Assembly: GCA_000827495.1 (NCBI GenBank)
Contig: KN817611.1
Coordinates: forward strand, 100,111-164,110
DNA: 64,000 nt
Origin: Hypholoma sublateritium FD-334 SS-4
Lineage: Eukaryota > Basidiomycota > Agaricomycetes > Agaricales > Strophariaceae
Direction of reading: 5' to 3'
The notes below the pieces were generated by a model, which was given only the letters and a program-made list of their open reading frames with translations, was not told where the DNA came from and made no database searches. The translations under genes and the position numbers were made by a program. Of this stretch, positions 1 through 10,939 are shown in pieces (position 1 is the stretch's first letter; every line of letters begins with the position of its first letter).

Positions 1-473
1 CTGTCGGATCTCCCCCTCTCGGGTCTTCCCTTTATACCACCCCCCGCCTGATGTGGCTGCCGTCGTGTTGTGTCGTTGTGTTGCGTGCGGGTTTCCGAGA
101 GGAGGGGCTTAGTGGTGGTAAGAGACAACATTCAACCGTGTTTGTACACGGTTGATCGCTGTCTCGGCGTTTGCCGCGCCACGTCCACATCATTGTCGAC
201 GACGCTCAGGACACCCGCGGGCGAAACTTGTGAGTAATCGGCTTGCATNAATACAAATAAATGAACAAAAAATACCTTTAACAAGTCGATGTATTAGTAC
301 TGAGTGAGCGATCTCTGAGCGATCACAGCTCCATTACGGACCACGGTGGCAGTAATAAGGTATACTGATCTTAGTCTGATTGGGAGAACGGAGGCAGATA
401 AGGGCGTTGGACGCAGTAGTCGTCCAGCAGACAAATAACAAAACACTGCTTGCTCACCTTGCCCTTATCCGCT
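1..473. other. Unassigned left flank of the hAT element
   Basis: No coding frame is supported here. The only clear structure is a short perfect hairpin at 133-154. No sequence matching the GGGTC/GACCC repeats at the 3' side of the hAT element (4311-4460) is seen, so its left terminus cannot be placed. TGAGTAAT occurs at 231-238 and again at 4493-4500, which would fit an 8-bp hAT target duplication, but the same string is also a strong 5' splice site and recurs at 703, so this is weak. Confidence 0.4.
133..154. repeat. Perfect short hairpin
   Basis: Arms CAACCGTGT and ACACGGTTG pair perfectly over 9 bp around the 4-base loop TTGT. It lies in non-coding DNA and its role is unknown. Confidence 0.6.
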
Positions 474-3400
474 ATGACACCCCCAACGTCGCGCAAGGAG
501 CACGACAGGCCTGATCCCACCCTCATTGTCAAGGGTTCACGCCGCCAAATTCCGTCAAAGCGCATTCGCGGCGCCGATTACCCTGTCACACCGTTGGAAC
601 AGCTAAAAGAGCGAAATAAAAGTCAGTCTTATCGATACAAGGGTCCATGAACTTACCATTATCCTAGATGAAGGTGATCAAGAGCAAGGAGATACTCGTG
701 AGTAATTTTGTGTATGACCGGCGTTCTGCTGACTTCGGTGATTGCAGGTGATGTTCCAATGGAAGAAGCGGGCGAGAGCGCTGTTAAAGTACTTGCCGAC
801 CTCACAAAACCTGTTGGGGATGCCTGCAACGATGACGGAACACTGAAAGAGGCTGATGAAATGGAGTGGCTGCACTCACCATCAAGCCGGCCAGCCTCAT
901 TGCCGCCTGCATCAGAACCAGTCTCTGCCGCTGTCACCGAAAACGAGACTTCTGACGCTGAAAGTGTTCCCATCAAGAGAAAGGTAAGTTCAGCGTATTA
1001 ACTAGTGTAAACATGATTTAATCAAATACCTTTGATAGTATTCTAAGGTGCAGCTCAGCCGCAAAAATTCAAAGGTGCTGCTACAAAGCGACGATGAAGA
1101 GGAAGATTCATCTGAGCAGGAGTCTGATTCCTTACAGAAGAAGGTGAGTGGATTATTATTAGATTCAAGTCTCTCGCAATCTGATTACCTTAACAGAATA
1201 CTAAAACTATGCTTGACGATGGAGACGAGGACATGGAGGTTGGTGCTAAACGCTCACGCACTGCCAAACCTGTGAGTTCACGCACTTCGCAAGCTCTCAC
1301 ACCACACTAATTATACTTCAGCGTGAAGATCCAACAAAGGATCTCCGTCTTTGTATGTCGGCCCACAGTCAGCNNAATTCAGACAAGACAGAGATTGAGG
1401 GGTATCTCTGCAAATTTTGCCTGTACGTCTACAATTTATTCCTGGTCTTGACTTGAACTTCTTTAATATATGCCTCTCTGCGTAGCGAGATAAATAAGGG
1501 GTCAAAGAAAGATTCTTTTTTGGCTGGAAATGTCACATCTAGGCGACGCCATCTTTTTCGGTGAGCGTAAACTTTAAANGCATTTGCACCAATCAAACTG
1601 ACTACATGATTTTCAGGGCCCACCTCGATGACTATTATAAAATATGTCAAAAGCATGGTATAGAGCCCAAAATGCCCAGCCACTGGACTGCCCCTGCTGG
1701 GTGGACACCACCTGGTAGTACTCAAGCAGCCGATAAGTAAGTACATCCCTCATATATTTTTCGAGTCAATGTACCTTGCTGAATTATGTTTTACGCATTA
1801 GGGGAAAGCTTACTCAGCAATCAATCAATGCTTTTACCATCAAAAAGCCAGTACATTTGCCTGTAACAAAGCAGGGAATTCAAGAACACATGCTAGCTAT
1901 CATAGCTACCTGTGATTTGGTGAGTAACTGTTTCATTAATCATTTCAATCATACTAATATTGTTCTATACTTCAAGTCATTTCGTTTTGTAGAGCGGCCA
2001 GCTGTCTGGCGCTTTATTCTGTATTTGAATTGTCAGCTTAAGGATAATGATATCCCACGCAAGACCACTATGGCCGACTCAGTGAACAACAAAGTCATCA
2101 TAGTTGAAGATATTACACGTAAACTAATCAGAGTAAGAATCTAATCTTTATTTGAGTAATTAATTAATTGTAAATTACAGGAAATTCCTTCCCGCATCAG
2201 TGTGGTGTGGGATGGTTGGACAACCAAAAATCCTCGGCCATATAACTCTGTCAGTATATCATTTATCGATTCTCCACCTGGCAATACTACTCTTTGGACT
2301 CTCAAAAATCTACTCATTGAATTTAACTCCCCAACTGGCCATCATACTGGTGAAATGATTGGGAAGGACTTGGTGTCCACACTCCGAAATTATGGTGTTG
2401 ATGCTAATGTATGTTGTTAACTGTTTTCTCAATAACTACTCATTTATTATTTACCAGCTTGGGTGGATGGTTGGTGATGCTGTTAGCTCCAACGATGTTG
2501 CTGTTCGCTATGTCTGCATGACTCTCGATCCCTCCAAAAAAATTCTTGATCCCAAGGACATTCGGATCCGGTGAGTATAATTGTACTCTTTATCTATTAT
2601 CTAACTTTANGTACAGGTGTATTGATCATGCTATGCATCGTGGAGCCTACCACTTTGTCAAAGCACTTGGTATTCCCTCGCTTATGCGTACCAAGAAGTC
2701 CATCATGGATGATGATGATGATGATGATGTTGATACATCTCTTGATGTTGAAGCTTCATCTGATGATGTCAACGCCATGAAGGAGACCACTATTGTGGAC
2801 TTTGAAACTGGTGATGTCATCGGAAAACTGTTGGCCTTTATTAATCAAGTGNGCATGTCCAGTGAGGATGTGCGTGTATACTTGAAGTCATCCTGCACAT
2901 TGCATTCAGTTCAAGAGCTTGTTCTTTGTCTCTGGATCCNAACCCGCTGGGGTAGTCTCAGTAATTGTTTTGAAACTACATTGATTGTTCGAAAGGTATG
3001 TTTTTATATGCTTTATGATCATTAGCTTACAATATATTATTAGGCTATTGACTACTTTTGCTTAACGGCTGATAGCCAGGATCATCTCCCGCCACTGAAA
3101 GGCAAATCATGGTCAGACTACAAGTTAAGCGCTTCTGAATGGAGATTAATCAAGCTTGTCCATCACTGCCTAAAGGTAAGTGAAATCAATATCCTTGTTA
3201 AAATATGGTCTGATGAATCAATATCTCAGCTTGTTGCAGACCGACATAATGAGCTCTCTGTTGAGGATTCACCTACTTGCTCAAAGGTTTATCCTCTTCT
3301 AGAGCTCTTGCTTTCTGAGTGGGAGGACCTTCTTGAAGANGATACATATGCACCTGTTCATGATGCACTCCGAGCTGGTATTGCTGGCTTGGAAAAGTAT

Positions 3401-4239
3401 TATCGCAAAGCAGATGATACCTCTGCCTACTTTATTTCACATGGTGTGTGTCTGTTTCTTCAGTCTTATGTCCATTATTTCAAATATTGTTATAGTTCTT
3501 GATCCCACTCGGAAGCTTGATTATCTCAATGCTGCTTGGGAAGATGAGTATATTGAGTCTGGAATGGACAAAATGAAGAAAATTGTAAGTTCTTTGAATA
3601 TTGTATGTATTTATATATATACTGATCAAATATAGTTCTTGAAGTACCNAAATAAGCACTTTGTTTCACCTCAGTCTGCTGGCGCTACTGCCGAATCTAG
3701 TACCTCAGCTGGTGAGCTTATTTTAGATCATTTACTAGTGATTCTAACTTTGGTTAGCTTCTGCTGTTGATGCGTGGATGGATCGTCTTATCAAGAAAAA
3801 CAAGATGAAGGCAAAGTCTAGTGTTGAGCCTAACACCGCAGAAGACCCATATGCAGAACTTGATCGTTGGTTTGCAACTGCAGCTTTACCAAAGAACATG
3901 TGCCCAAATCCGATTGCATGGTGGGGAGTAAGTTGTCTGTTATATTTTCCAATGATTTTTTTCTAATTATATTGTCAGCTTCAAGTGGATTATCCGGTTT
4001 TGCGTCTGATGGCGCGTGATTACTTGGCTATTCCTGGTACNTCTTGCATTGCTGAANGATCATTCTCTTTGTCTGGTCGGACAGATGATCCAAGACGTCG
4101 CCGTATGGATGGCGTGAAGTTTGGAAGTCTGCAAAAGATTCGTGCAGCATACAATGATGGGAGGTTGGATGCTGATCTTGAAGAAATTAGAAAGTATGCT
4201 GGGGATTTCACCTATGAGGATAGTTACAAAGATGATTAG
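474..4239 (+). CDS. hAT transposase, multi-exon
   Basis: Cut-and-paste transposase acting in the nucleus on its own element ends. The gene is split by many introns of about 50-70 bp with clear GT..AG ends (for example after 699, 982, 1143 and 1270). Order of domains: a Ser/Glu-rich N-terminal part; a BED-type zinc finger (CKFC near 1420, then RRRHLFRAH across an intron near 1550-1625); QQSINAF near 1815; the RNase H-like core with WDGWTTKNPRPY near 2210 (first Asp) and GDAVSSNDVAVR near 2475 (second Asp); a CIDH motif near 2622; TRWGSLSN near 2943; and the C-terminal dimerisation region with YPVLRLMARDYL and SCIAE-SFSLSGR near 3990-4080, which holds the expected catalytic Glu. An Asp run encoded by a GAT repeat sits in the insertion domain. 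Start is the first ATG of the open frame. Exon limits are approximate and undetermined bases hide residues; no stop inside an exon was noticed. Confidence 0.8.
2708..2729 (+). repeat. GAT trinucleotide microsatellite
   Basis: About seven GAT units in a coding exon of the hAT transposase encode a run of Asp residues between the second catalytic Asp and the C-terminal dimerisation region. Confidence 0.9.
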
Positions 4240-4310
4240 GATATATTTCCTACTTGAATTTTCATTCAAATATATTTCTGTTGCAACTATGATAATTTAA
4301 CATTTTTAGT

Positions 4311-4460
4311 GCTTGACCCTGGGTCGACCCNGGGTCGACCCCGACCCGGCCCTGAGGGTCAGGGTCAAGGAGGGTCAGGGCCAGGGCCAGCATCTACCTG
4401 ACCCTGACCCTGAGGGTCAGGGTCAGGGTCAGCAAAAATGTGCCGACCCTGACCCGGCCC
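4311..4460. repeat. hAT subterminal GGGTC/GACCC repeats
   Basis: Dense direct and inverted copies of GGGTC and GACCC (for example CTGACCCTGACCCTGAGGG near 4400) form a large palindromic block just 3' of the transposase stop. Such clustered short repeats are known transposase-binding regions in hAT elements. An undetermined base lies at 4331. Confidence 0.75.
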
Positions 4461-4500
4461 AGCCCTTGGACAGTCTATGCTCAGCTGCAGGGTGAGTAAT

Positions 4501-5060
4501 TGAAGCCACCCATTACATTCTTTCTTTCTTTGCATCATATCCTTCCTAAGCTTCCTTTACCTCCACGATATATCAATGCCGTGTTACTTTATCACCGGCC
4601 TAATAATCGTGATGCCTATTTGCATATCATATCGTTCATTGTCTCTTGATTACAAGACAATTGATTACTGGTGCTAAACCACACACACGCGCCCGCTACA
4701 TGGGATTATCTTATCACACACCTGCCCGCTACATGGGTTTATACTATCATACACCCACCCGCTATAGGGGCTACGGGATTGCCTACCAGCATCGTTTACC
4801 ACGACTGCTACCGCTTACCGCTGCCTATGATCTATCCAGCCCACTACTCGGGATTACAATGCATTATTGCCCTATTGGCACAACATAATATAAAATTATC
4901 TTTGTTATCATTTACATCAACTTTACCTTCGGTGTATATTATCTATGCACAACAGTATTATCTGACAAATAAATTTAAAGGAACCAACACCGCTTGAGCC
5001 CTTTTACAGACCATCCCACAGTCTTCAAAGCGTCATCGCCCGGTTCGACAGCGCGGCCTG
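4501..5060. other. Spacer between the two transposons
   Basis: No gene is supported. The region is AT-richer than what follows and holds a short tandem repeat (4690-4770). It may contain the left terminal repeat of the downstream retroelement, but no match to the sequence after the recombinase gene (9150-9500) was found by eye. Confidence 0.4.
4690..4770 (+). repeat. Imperfect 33-bp tandem repeat, about 2.5 copies
   Basis: Units start with CCCGCTACATGGG at about 4692, 4724 and 4757 and each carries an ATTATCTTATCACACAC-like tail. The third copy is diverged. Confidence 0.7.
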
Positions 5061-6035
5061 ATGGCGGCCGGCGCAGACCACATCGTGCCCGACCATATCC
5101 GGAAACGCTTCTCCGACGGCTGGACGGTGCATGTTCCTCTTACATATCTCACCGACACATATTGCTCTCGTGGAAATGATCACTCCGGCTCCGGCTCTCT
5201 CCATAGCACCATTTCATTCGATGAAGCTTCTAATCAGCTTTTCTCTCTCCCCAAACCCCTATCGTCTGACGGGGAGTTGAATCTCTCCTTCGAAGACTGG
5301 GAACTGGCCTGGCGTCGCCTTCTTTCGCTAATTGCAGAATGGATTCCCACGGAGCACACTGATTGGCATGCCCACTATACACGCATCTTCAAAGCACCCA
5401 CACGTTCATCTAACTGGGCCGTCTGGCTCGCATATGATACCGACATATGAAAACGGGCCGTACAAACCGGAATTGATGTTTCCCAATTCCAGACGAGCAT
5501 ATGGAATGACGTCGAGTCGGCCCACATTTCCAAGCGCGTCTACAAAGGAGTGGCAAAACAGATACAGCAGAATTTCTTAATCACTCCCGTTAACGCGGCT
5601 TCTAGTGGCGGCTCTAACTCTCGCGCTGGTCATTCCAATGGAAACAGTCGTGGTTCCCTTCCCCGCAGCTATCGTTCATCCCACACGTCCCAGTACGAAA
5701 ATAACCGTAACGATAATCACACCGGTAATTCCTTTCGAGGCTCTTCCGGCGCCTACAACCCAAATAGACCCCTTTGCTGCTTCATCTGCGGCGACACCTC
5801 CCCTGATCATCGGTCTAAATTCTGTACTGCCAAAAAGCTCACCAACGGCGCCAAATGCCACATTAGGACACATCCGGGCGACTCATGCCGAAAAGATGCC
5901 GCGGGAAAAGGATATTGCTTCGCTTGGAACGGTTTCTCAGGGTGCCTTAAGGGCGAAAATTGTTCAAACGGAGTCCACTTCTGTTCTCTCTGTGGAAACC
6001 CATCCCATAACGCCCAGACGTGCCCCAGTATCTGA
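5061..6035 (+). CDS. YR-retroelement gag-like protein with zinc knuckles and one in-frame TGA
   Basis: The frame opens with ATG at 5061 and runs to 6035, broken only by TGA at 5448-5450. The product would bind element RNA in cytoplasmic particles. The C-terminal part has three Cys/His clusters: C-x2-C-x6-H-x4-C near 5780, a CCCH-like C-x8-C-x5-C-x4-H near 5918, and a canonical knuckle CSLCGNPSHNAQTC near 5985. A Ser/Asn/Arg-rich linker precedes them. The frame overlaps the RT frame, which is shifted by +1, so the polymerase would need frameshifting or re-initiation. The single TGA may be a disabling mutation or an assembly error; read-through cannot be shown. Confidence 0.7.
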
Positions 6036-7683
6036 ATTTGTCCCTATTGTGACACCACTACGGGCCACGGGATGGGAACGTGCACTAAAGGACGCTAATA
6101 TTTTACATTCATTCTCGCATATTCTTTCTGGTATTTCCCATGGGTTTGACATGGGTGTGCACTCGTCCATTTTCTCAACGTACACTCCTCGTAACCACGC
6201 GTCCGCTTTATCTCTCCCCGACGTTATTAATTCACATATCCAAAAGGAGCTGGCTGCCCGCCGCTATACTGGTCCCTTTTCTCGCGACCGACTTGAACTT
6301 ATAATTGGCCCGTTTCGTTCCTCCCCTCTCGGTACCGTTGGAAAAGCTGGCTCTCAAAATGAATTTCGCGTTATCCAGGATCTATCATACCCCCGCGATG
6401 ACCCACTAATCTTATCCGTCAATGCTGAGATAGACATGACAAACTTTACATGCAGCTGGGGTACCTTTACTGAGGTCACGCAATGGCTTCTTGATGCCCC
6501 TGACGGTGCCAAAGCTGCCACACTTGACATTGCTTCTGCATTCCGTTGCTGTCCAATTCGACCAGACCAACAGAACCATTTCATTATTTCATGGAATGAA
6601 TATTTTTATATTGATCACAACGCCCCCTTTGGTGCCGCTAGTTCCGGTGGAGTCTTTGGGCAGATTGCGGATGCCTTTATCGCAATCTGTAAGGCCAACG
6701 GAATATTACAGTGCACAAAATGGGTCGACGATTTCTTGTTCCTCCGATCACCCTCGCCGTCGTCTCCCCCAATTAAAACCTATTCCTATTCCCTTGACAA
6801 TATTTACAAACTTTCGCTACCCCTGGGACTACCTTGGAAAGCATCAAAAACTCGACCCTTTTCATCTGTTTTTCTATACTTAGGTTTCACGTGGGATCTC
6901 ACGGCAAAGACCGTTCAAATTCCAGCCGCGAAGAAGGACAAATACATCCAAAAACTTCAACCGTGGTTGTGCGCGAGTGCTAAGTTCAACCTGAACACCA
7001 GCCAGTCTCTTTTGGGCACTCTAGTCCACTGTACACTGGCCGTGCCGGATGGACGATCTCGTTTGCCCGCCTTGTCACATTTTGTATCATCCTTTTCTGG
7101 AAAATCTCCATTTAGTTCCCGCAACCCTAACTCATCTGTTCTTAACGATATCAAGTGGTGGAACGTGCAACTATCTTTGCCTTTCTGCGGATCTGAAGTC
7201 CGGCGCCCACCCCCCCTCTCAAATATTTCTTTCTTCGTTGACGCATCCACCTCCTGGGGCATTGGGATAATATTTAATGGTGCTTGGTCTGCCTGGAGGC
7301 TCAGTAGCGGCTGGAGAAGCCAAGGTCGAGAAATTGGCTGGGCCGAAATGGTCGCAGTTGAGTTGGGCGTATATTTAGCCGTTCACATGGGCTATCGTGA
7401 CACACACTTCGAAATCCGCTCCGATAATGCTGGCGTGATTGGCGCTCTCGACGCCGGAAAATCTAGAGGTCTTGTTCAAAACGCAGTGTTACAGCGAATT
7501 GTTTGCTTGATGCGAACCTACGGTATATGGCTCACATTAACTTACATTCCCAGCAAACTTAATCCAGCTGATGCACCGTCTCGTGGTATACCTCCGTCGA
7601 TAGATATCCCCCCACATCTTGATACTTTCCTCATTCCTTACGAATTGACTGGTTTAATTTCTTGGGAGACATCACTTAGTTAA
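6036..7683 (+). CDS. Reverse transcriptase-RNase H of the YR retroelement
   Basis: Polyprotein part that copies element RNA into DNA. The open frame extends upstream to 5605 in overlap with gag, but recognisable homology begins only after the gag stop, so 6036 is used as the practical start. RT motifs in order: LGPF-like IIGPFRSSPLG near 6300, ATLDIASAFRCCPIRP near 6520 (first catalytic Asp), FGAASSGGVFGQIADA near 6630, and WVDDFLF near 6723 in place of the usual YVDD. RNase H follows: FFVDASTSWGIG near 7230 (Asp), EMVAVELGVYLA near 7350 (Glu), RSDNAGVIGALD near 7423 (Asp), and KLNPADAPSRG near 7560 (Asp). The frame is intact to 7683. A 219-bp gap separates it from the recombinase. Confidence 0.85.
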
Positions 7684-7902
7684 TAGATTATCATATGTCT
7701 CTCTTCTCAATCCTTCAAGTCCTTTAATTTGCAATTAATTTGTCTATTATCATCTGCGTTCACATTTTCCTGTTCTAGTGTGCTTTCATGAAAGGTGCTG
7801 CGCACGATTGGTAATCAACCGATCCGCATCAGATAACAGATTCGCTGTCAAGCCTCGACTCTTCAACGTCTCACGACTCTCACCTATAATTTGTACCCCA
7901 AC

Positions 7903-9150
7903 ATGCGTGCTCCAGACGCCGTCTCAGTCCTGGGGGGCGTCGCCGACTCCATCCCAACCAACAAGGACACCCTGCTACTTCCCCGTGCACAAACCCTTTC
8001 GGTAGCACATAAATTGCACTTTCCACCACATCCACCACCGCAGTCAGTTCCAGCAGTTGTCAGACTTCAAAGCTCCTTCATCACATCCTCGTCACACTCC
8101 CTTACAGCGCCTGCCCAAACTACTGATAACACTGTGCCTCTTTCCAAACACGCCCGTGAAAAAATGAAACTAGCTTTGTCACACGGATGGGCCTCGTCTA
8201 CTCTAAAAGGCTATGATTCCAACGTCAAGCATTTCCTTCGATGGTGTGACGAGGAACGTGTACCTGAGCACTTACAATTCCCCACGCACGAGTTTGTCTT
8301 ATGCGCCTTTGCCGCAACAGACGTAGGGCGTTACGGCGGCGGCACTGCACGCAAGAAGATCAGCGCAATGAAAGCATGGCATGCCGCACAGAATGTTCAG
8401 TGGAATGGGAGCAAGCGCCTCTCGTATGTTCTGTCTGGTGTGGATCGCTTAGCTCCCGAGTCTGCAAAACTTCCTCCACGCCCTCCCATATCCGCTCAAA
8501 TGTTGCATATCCTCGCGGAATCACTTGATGTATCGTCCACTTTCGACGCGGCCGTGCTGGCCTGTAGTCTTGTTGCGTTCTGGGGCCAATGCCGTCTTGG
8601 TGAATTGTTATCCACAAATGGGCGAAATTTTGCCACATCATCCATCCCCGCCCGAAAACATCTTCGTGTCTCGCGGAAGAACACGCCTTCCAGCGTTCGG
8701 ATCCTACACTTACCTCGTACAAAGACACAACAGGTCCGCGGAGAGGATGTAATTCTTGTCCATCAATCCAATGGCCTAGATCCCATATTAGCACTGTCGC
8801 GACATCTCCAGCTGAATAACGCGCCACTGACCGCTCCACTGTTTGCCTACCGTTCTGAGAAAGCAAACGGAAACTTACGCGTCCTAACAAAAGCCGCATT
8901 CCTCGCTCGATGCAATGAAATATGGTCCGCACACGGCTTCCCAACATCCACGGGACATAGCTTTCGCATCGGTGGCACAACAGAATTGCTCCTTGCAGGT
9001 GTTTCCCCAAAAATCGTCAAGTCAATGGGGCGTTGGTCATCAGATGCATTTTTACGCTATTGGCGTTCTCTAGAAGATTTAGCTCCTCTTCATACGCTCG
9101 ATATTGAAACTACAGCTACTCGACCCAGAGTTCCCGCTCCTGGGGGCTAG
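7903..9150 (+). CDS. Tyrosine recombinase of the YR retroelement
   Basis: Site-specific recombinase of the phage-integrase type that would insert the circular DNA intermediate, 415 residues from the ATG at 7903. An N-terminal SAM-like core-binding part (WASSTLKGYDSNVKHFLRWC near 8190) is followed by the catalytic domain. Catalytic residues visible: Arg in GQCRLGELL near 8585, a Lys candidate in LPRTKTQ near 8710, His-x-x-Arg in GHSFRIGG near 8950, then GRWSSDAFLRYWR near 9030 with Trp in the second His position and the nucleophile Tyr near 9058. The frame is complete. A 15-bp-arm hairpin starts seven bases after the stop. Confidence 0.85.
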   Translation: MRAPDAVSVLGGVADSIPTNKDTLLLPRAQTLSVAHKLHFPPHPPPQSVPAVVRLQSSFITSSSHSLTAPAQTTDNTVPLSKHAREKMKLALSHGWASSTLKGYDSNVKHFLRWCDEERVPEHLQFPTHEFVLCAFAATDVGRYGGGTARKKISAMKAWHAAQNVQWNGSKRLSYVLSGVDRLAPESAKLPPRPPISAQMLHILAESLDVSSTFDAAVLACSLVAFWGQCRLGELLSTNGRNFATSSIPARKHLRVSRKNTPSSVRILHLPRTKTQQVRGEDVILVHQSNGLDPILALSRHLQLNNAPLTAPLFAYRSEKANGNLRVLTKAAFLARCNEIWSAHGFPTSTGHSFRIGGTTELLLAGVSPKIVKSMGRWSSDAFLRYWRSLEDLAPLHTLDIETTATRPRVPAPGG

Positions 9151-9156
9151 CCCATC

Positions 9157-9205
9157 GGCGAATGCCATCGGCTGTGCGGGTTTGGGTGACCCGATGACAT
9201 TCGCC
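9157..9205 (+). repeat. Hairpin directly after the recombinase gene
   Basis: Arms 9157-9171 (GGCGAATGCCATCGG) and 9191-9205 (CCGATGACATTCGCC) pair over 15 bp with one mismatch and a 19-base loop. It may be a recombination core site, part of the terminal repeat or a transcript end signal of the element. Confidence 0.65.
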
Positions 9206-9519
9206 TCCGCTCTGCGACATGCCCTTGCGCGGATAGCCCGCGCACGGACATCTCCCCCACCTTACGATATGGCTGGATTATTTATGTACCATGTACGTAC
9301 ATAGTGAGATATTCTACACACTGAACTTGCCTGAGGAAGAACTGCAAGAAATTGGCCAGGCCTCTCATGCTGTGCCATCTGCGGCTCGTCGGCGTGCTGA
9401 TCTATTTGGGGTCAATGATACCATCGATCAGTCGAGCGCTACCCGGAATAAAGCCAGCATTTCGAGCGATAATTCGGCGATGACGGTGCGTTGACGTCGT
9501 GTACCAGTTTGTGTGGGTG
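9206..9519. other. Spacer after the retroelement
   Basis: No gene or repeat was recognised. Probably holds the right end of the YR retroelement and the junction to the repeat array. Confidence 0.35.
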
Positions 9520-9855
9520 GTAAATGCGATTCAGGTATACTAGCGTGGGCTACGTGTACATGGACGGCGATTCACTCGTGTGTATGTGTGGCCCATGCCC
9601 CTCTTCCCCTCGCAGCATCTCATTTCTCTCTGTATGTACTTCCTTCCCGCCTATCCCGCGCCGCGCTAGCTTCCCCTCGCTTGTCCCCATATATCGGACA
9701 CTCTACCCCCCACACACACCCCTATACACGCGTGCGCCGCTCACCGCCTGCGCGTCCGCTCGGTCTGACCCTGTCCGCGCCCACCTGCCTACCTGCGCCG
9801 CGCGCCGCCCCTGTTCGCGCGCCGGTATCCGCTCAGCACCCGGAAATGGACGTGA

Positions 9856-9901
9856 CTTCCCCTGTACCGACCGCGCCGCGCGCGTGCCGGAATAGGGGCA
9901 G
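9856..9901 (+). repeat. Palindrome P1, copy 1
   Basis: CTTCCCCTGTACCG opposite TGCCGGAATAGGGGCAG with a GCGC core; diverged but arms still recognisable. Confidence 0.6.
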
Positions 9902-10048
9902 TTCTGAGCTTCCGATACGTGTTGCTCTGCTGGGAGCCGCCCGCCGTGCAGTCGCTCCTGCTGTGCTTACTCCGCCTGTGCGATATCTTCCGTTACGCTC
10001 CGTTGACCCGCGCGGTTGTTTCTGTGCGTCAGCCGCGCCGCGCCCAGA

Positions 10049-10124
10049 GCCCGAGGTTTATCTCGATGTCCCTGCGCCGCTCCTGCCGGCAGGGGACATG
10101 TTTTCAAACACAGGGACCTCGGGC
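10049..10124 (+). repeat. Palindrome P2, nested copy 1
   Basis: Inner arms TGTCCCTGC and GCAGGGGACA (10067-10098, one bulge) lie inside outer arms GCCCGAGGT and ACCTCGGGC that pair perfectly over 9 bp. Confidence 0.7.
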
Positions 10125-10420
10125 GCTTCGCGTCTGCTCGCTGATATTCCGAATCGCTTGCCTGTCGCTCTCCTGCGCCACGACCTATCTGCTTTGTAGT
10201 CTGTGGAGCATCTGGGCCTTCCCGTCATGCTTTCGCTGTTGCGCATGCCCCGCCGACCCTGCGCATCTGATATCACTCGAGCCCGCGCCACTTTCCACCC
10301 GTTTTGTGGCCCTGATTCACTCTCCTATATGCATGTATCCAGCGCACGCATGTCTCTCAGCGTATGCATTTCTCCAGCGCGTCGCCGCGCGCCGCACCCA
10401 GATCTTGCTGTGCATTCCTA

Positions 10421-10464
10421 TGTCCCCACGCTGCGCACGTGCGACATGTACGCGGCGGATACAT
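10421..10464 (+). repeat. Palindrome P2, copy 2, right arm decayed
   Basis: Left arm TGTCCCCACG and centre ACGTGCGACATGT are kept; the right arm reads GGATACA instead of GGGGACA. Confidence 0.55.
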
Positions 10465-10671
10465 AAGTAGGTCGGGTGAAATCTTCGGGCTCTGGGCGCA
10501 CCGCCGCGTCTCCTCGTGCGCCCTCCACTCTCTGTGCTTGGCCCCGGCTTGCCTTGCGCGGGGCGTCATCTCGGTTCGCGCGCATAGTGGTTTGATGTAG
10601 GTCGACGTATCTCAATCCATGTCAGCCGATTTCCTGTTCTTCGGCGCATCTTTCTCACCCCCGTTTGCGTC

Positions 10672-10774
10672 CACCCAGCATCCTCGCGACGGTATCTGAC
10701 TCCCCATATGCCGACCGCGCACGGCGCGCGGCTGCATCTGGGAAAGTAAAAGCACGTTGTCCGCGTGCTGGGTG
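10672..10774 (+). repeat. Palindrome P1, nested copy 2
   Basis: Outer arms CACCCAGCA (10672-10680) and TGCTGGGTG (10766-10774) pair perfectly; the inner stem runs 10700-10746 with CTCCCCATATGCCG opposite CGGCTGCATCTGGGAAAG and a GCGCGC core. Confidence 0.75.
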
Positions 10775-10896
10775 TTTTTGATTCGCTTTTTCCTGGCGTA
10801 CCACTCTCCATCGTCCGATGTCGAGCAGTTCTACGGCGTCACCCGTGCGGTGAACCCCTGCGCGGCGCGATGCGCCCAGTACCCAGAGAATTCCGC

Positions 10897-10939
10897 TGTA
10901 CCTGCGATGCTCCTGTACGACGTGGGTGCTGCAGGGACA
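10897..10939 (+). repeat. Palindrome P2, copy 3 (TGC/GCA subtype)
   Basis: Arms TGTACCTGC and GCAGGGACA pair with one mismatch. Confidence 0.55.

Larger units (their letters stand above)
231..4500 (+). mobile_element. hAT-family DNA transposon
   Basis: A hAT transposase gene (474-4239) is followed by a palindromic block of GGGTC/GACCC repeats typical of subterminal regions of hAT elements. Both outer limits are provisional: they use the shared 8-mer TGAGTAAT at 231-238 and 4493-4500 as a possible target-site duplication, and no terminal inverted repeat was found. Twelve of the sixteen undetermined bases of the window fall in this element, as expected if reads from several slightly different copies were merged in the assembly. 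Confidence 0.6.
5000..9205 (+). mobile_element. DIRS/Ngaro-like tyrosine-recombinase retrotransposon
   Basis: Three coding blocks follow one another on the + strand: gag with zinc knuckles, reverse transcriptase plus RNase H, and a tyrosine recombinase. No DDE integrase or protease is seen. RT-RH plus YR without an LTR integrase defines the YR retroelements; absence of a methyltransferase domain between RH and YR favours the Ngaro-like branch known from agaricomycetes. Ends are approximate because split direct repeats were not identified. Confidence 0.8.

Noticed and set aside
231..4500. TGAGTAAT as a certain 8-bp target duplication of the hAT element
   Set aside because: It is also a consensus 5' splice site and recurs at 703; without terminal inverted repeats the match is not decisive, so it is used only as a provisional limit.
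7778..9010. Several frames overlapping the recombinase on both strands
   Set aside because: Shadows of the intact recombinase frame, which carries all catalytic motifs.
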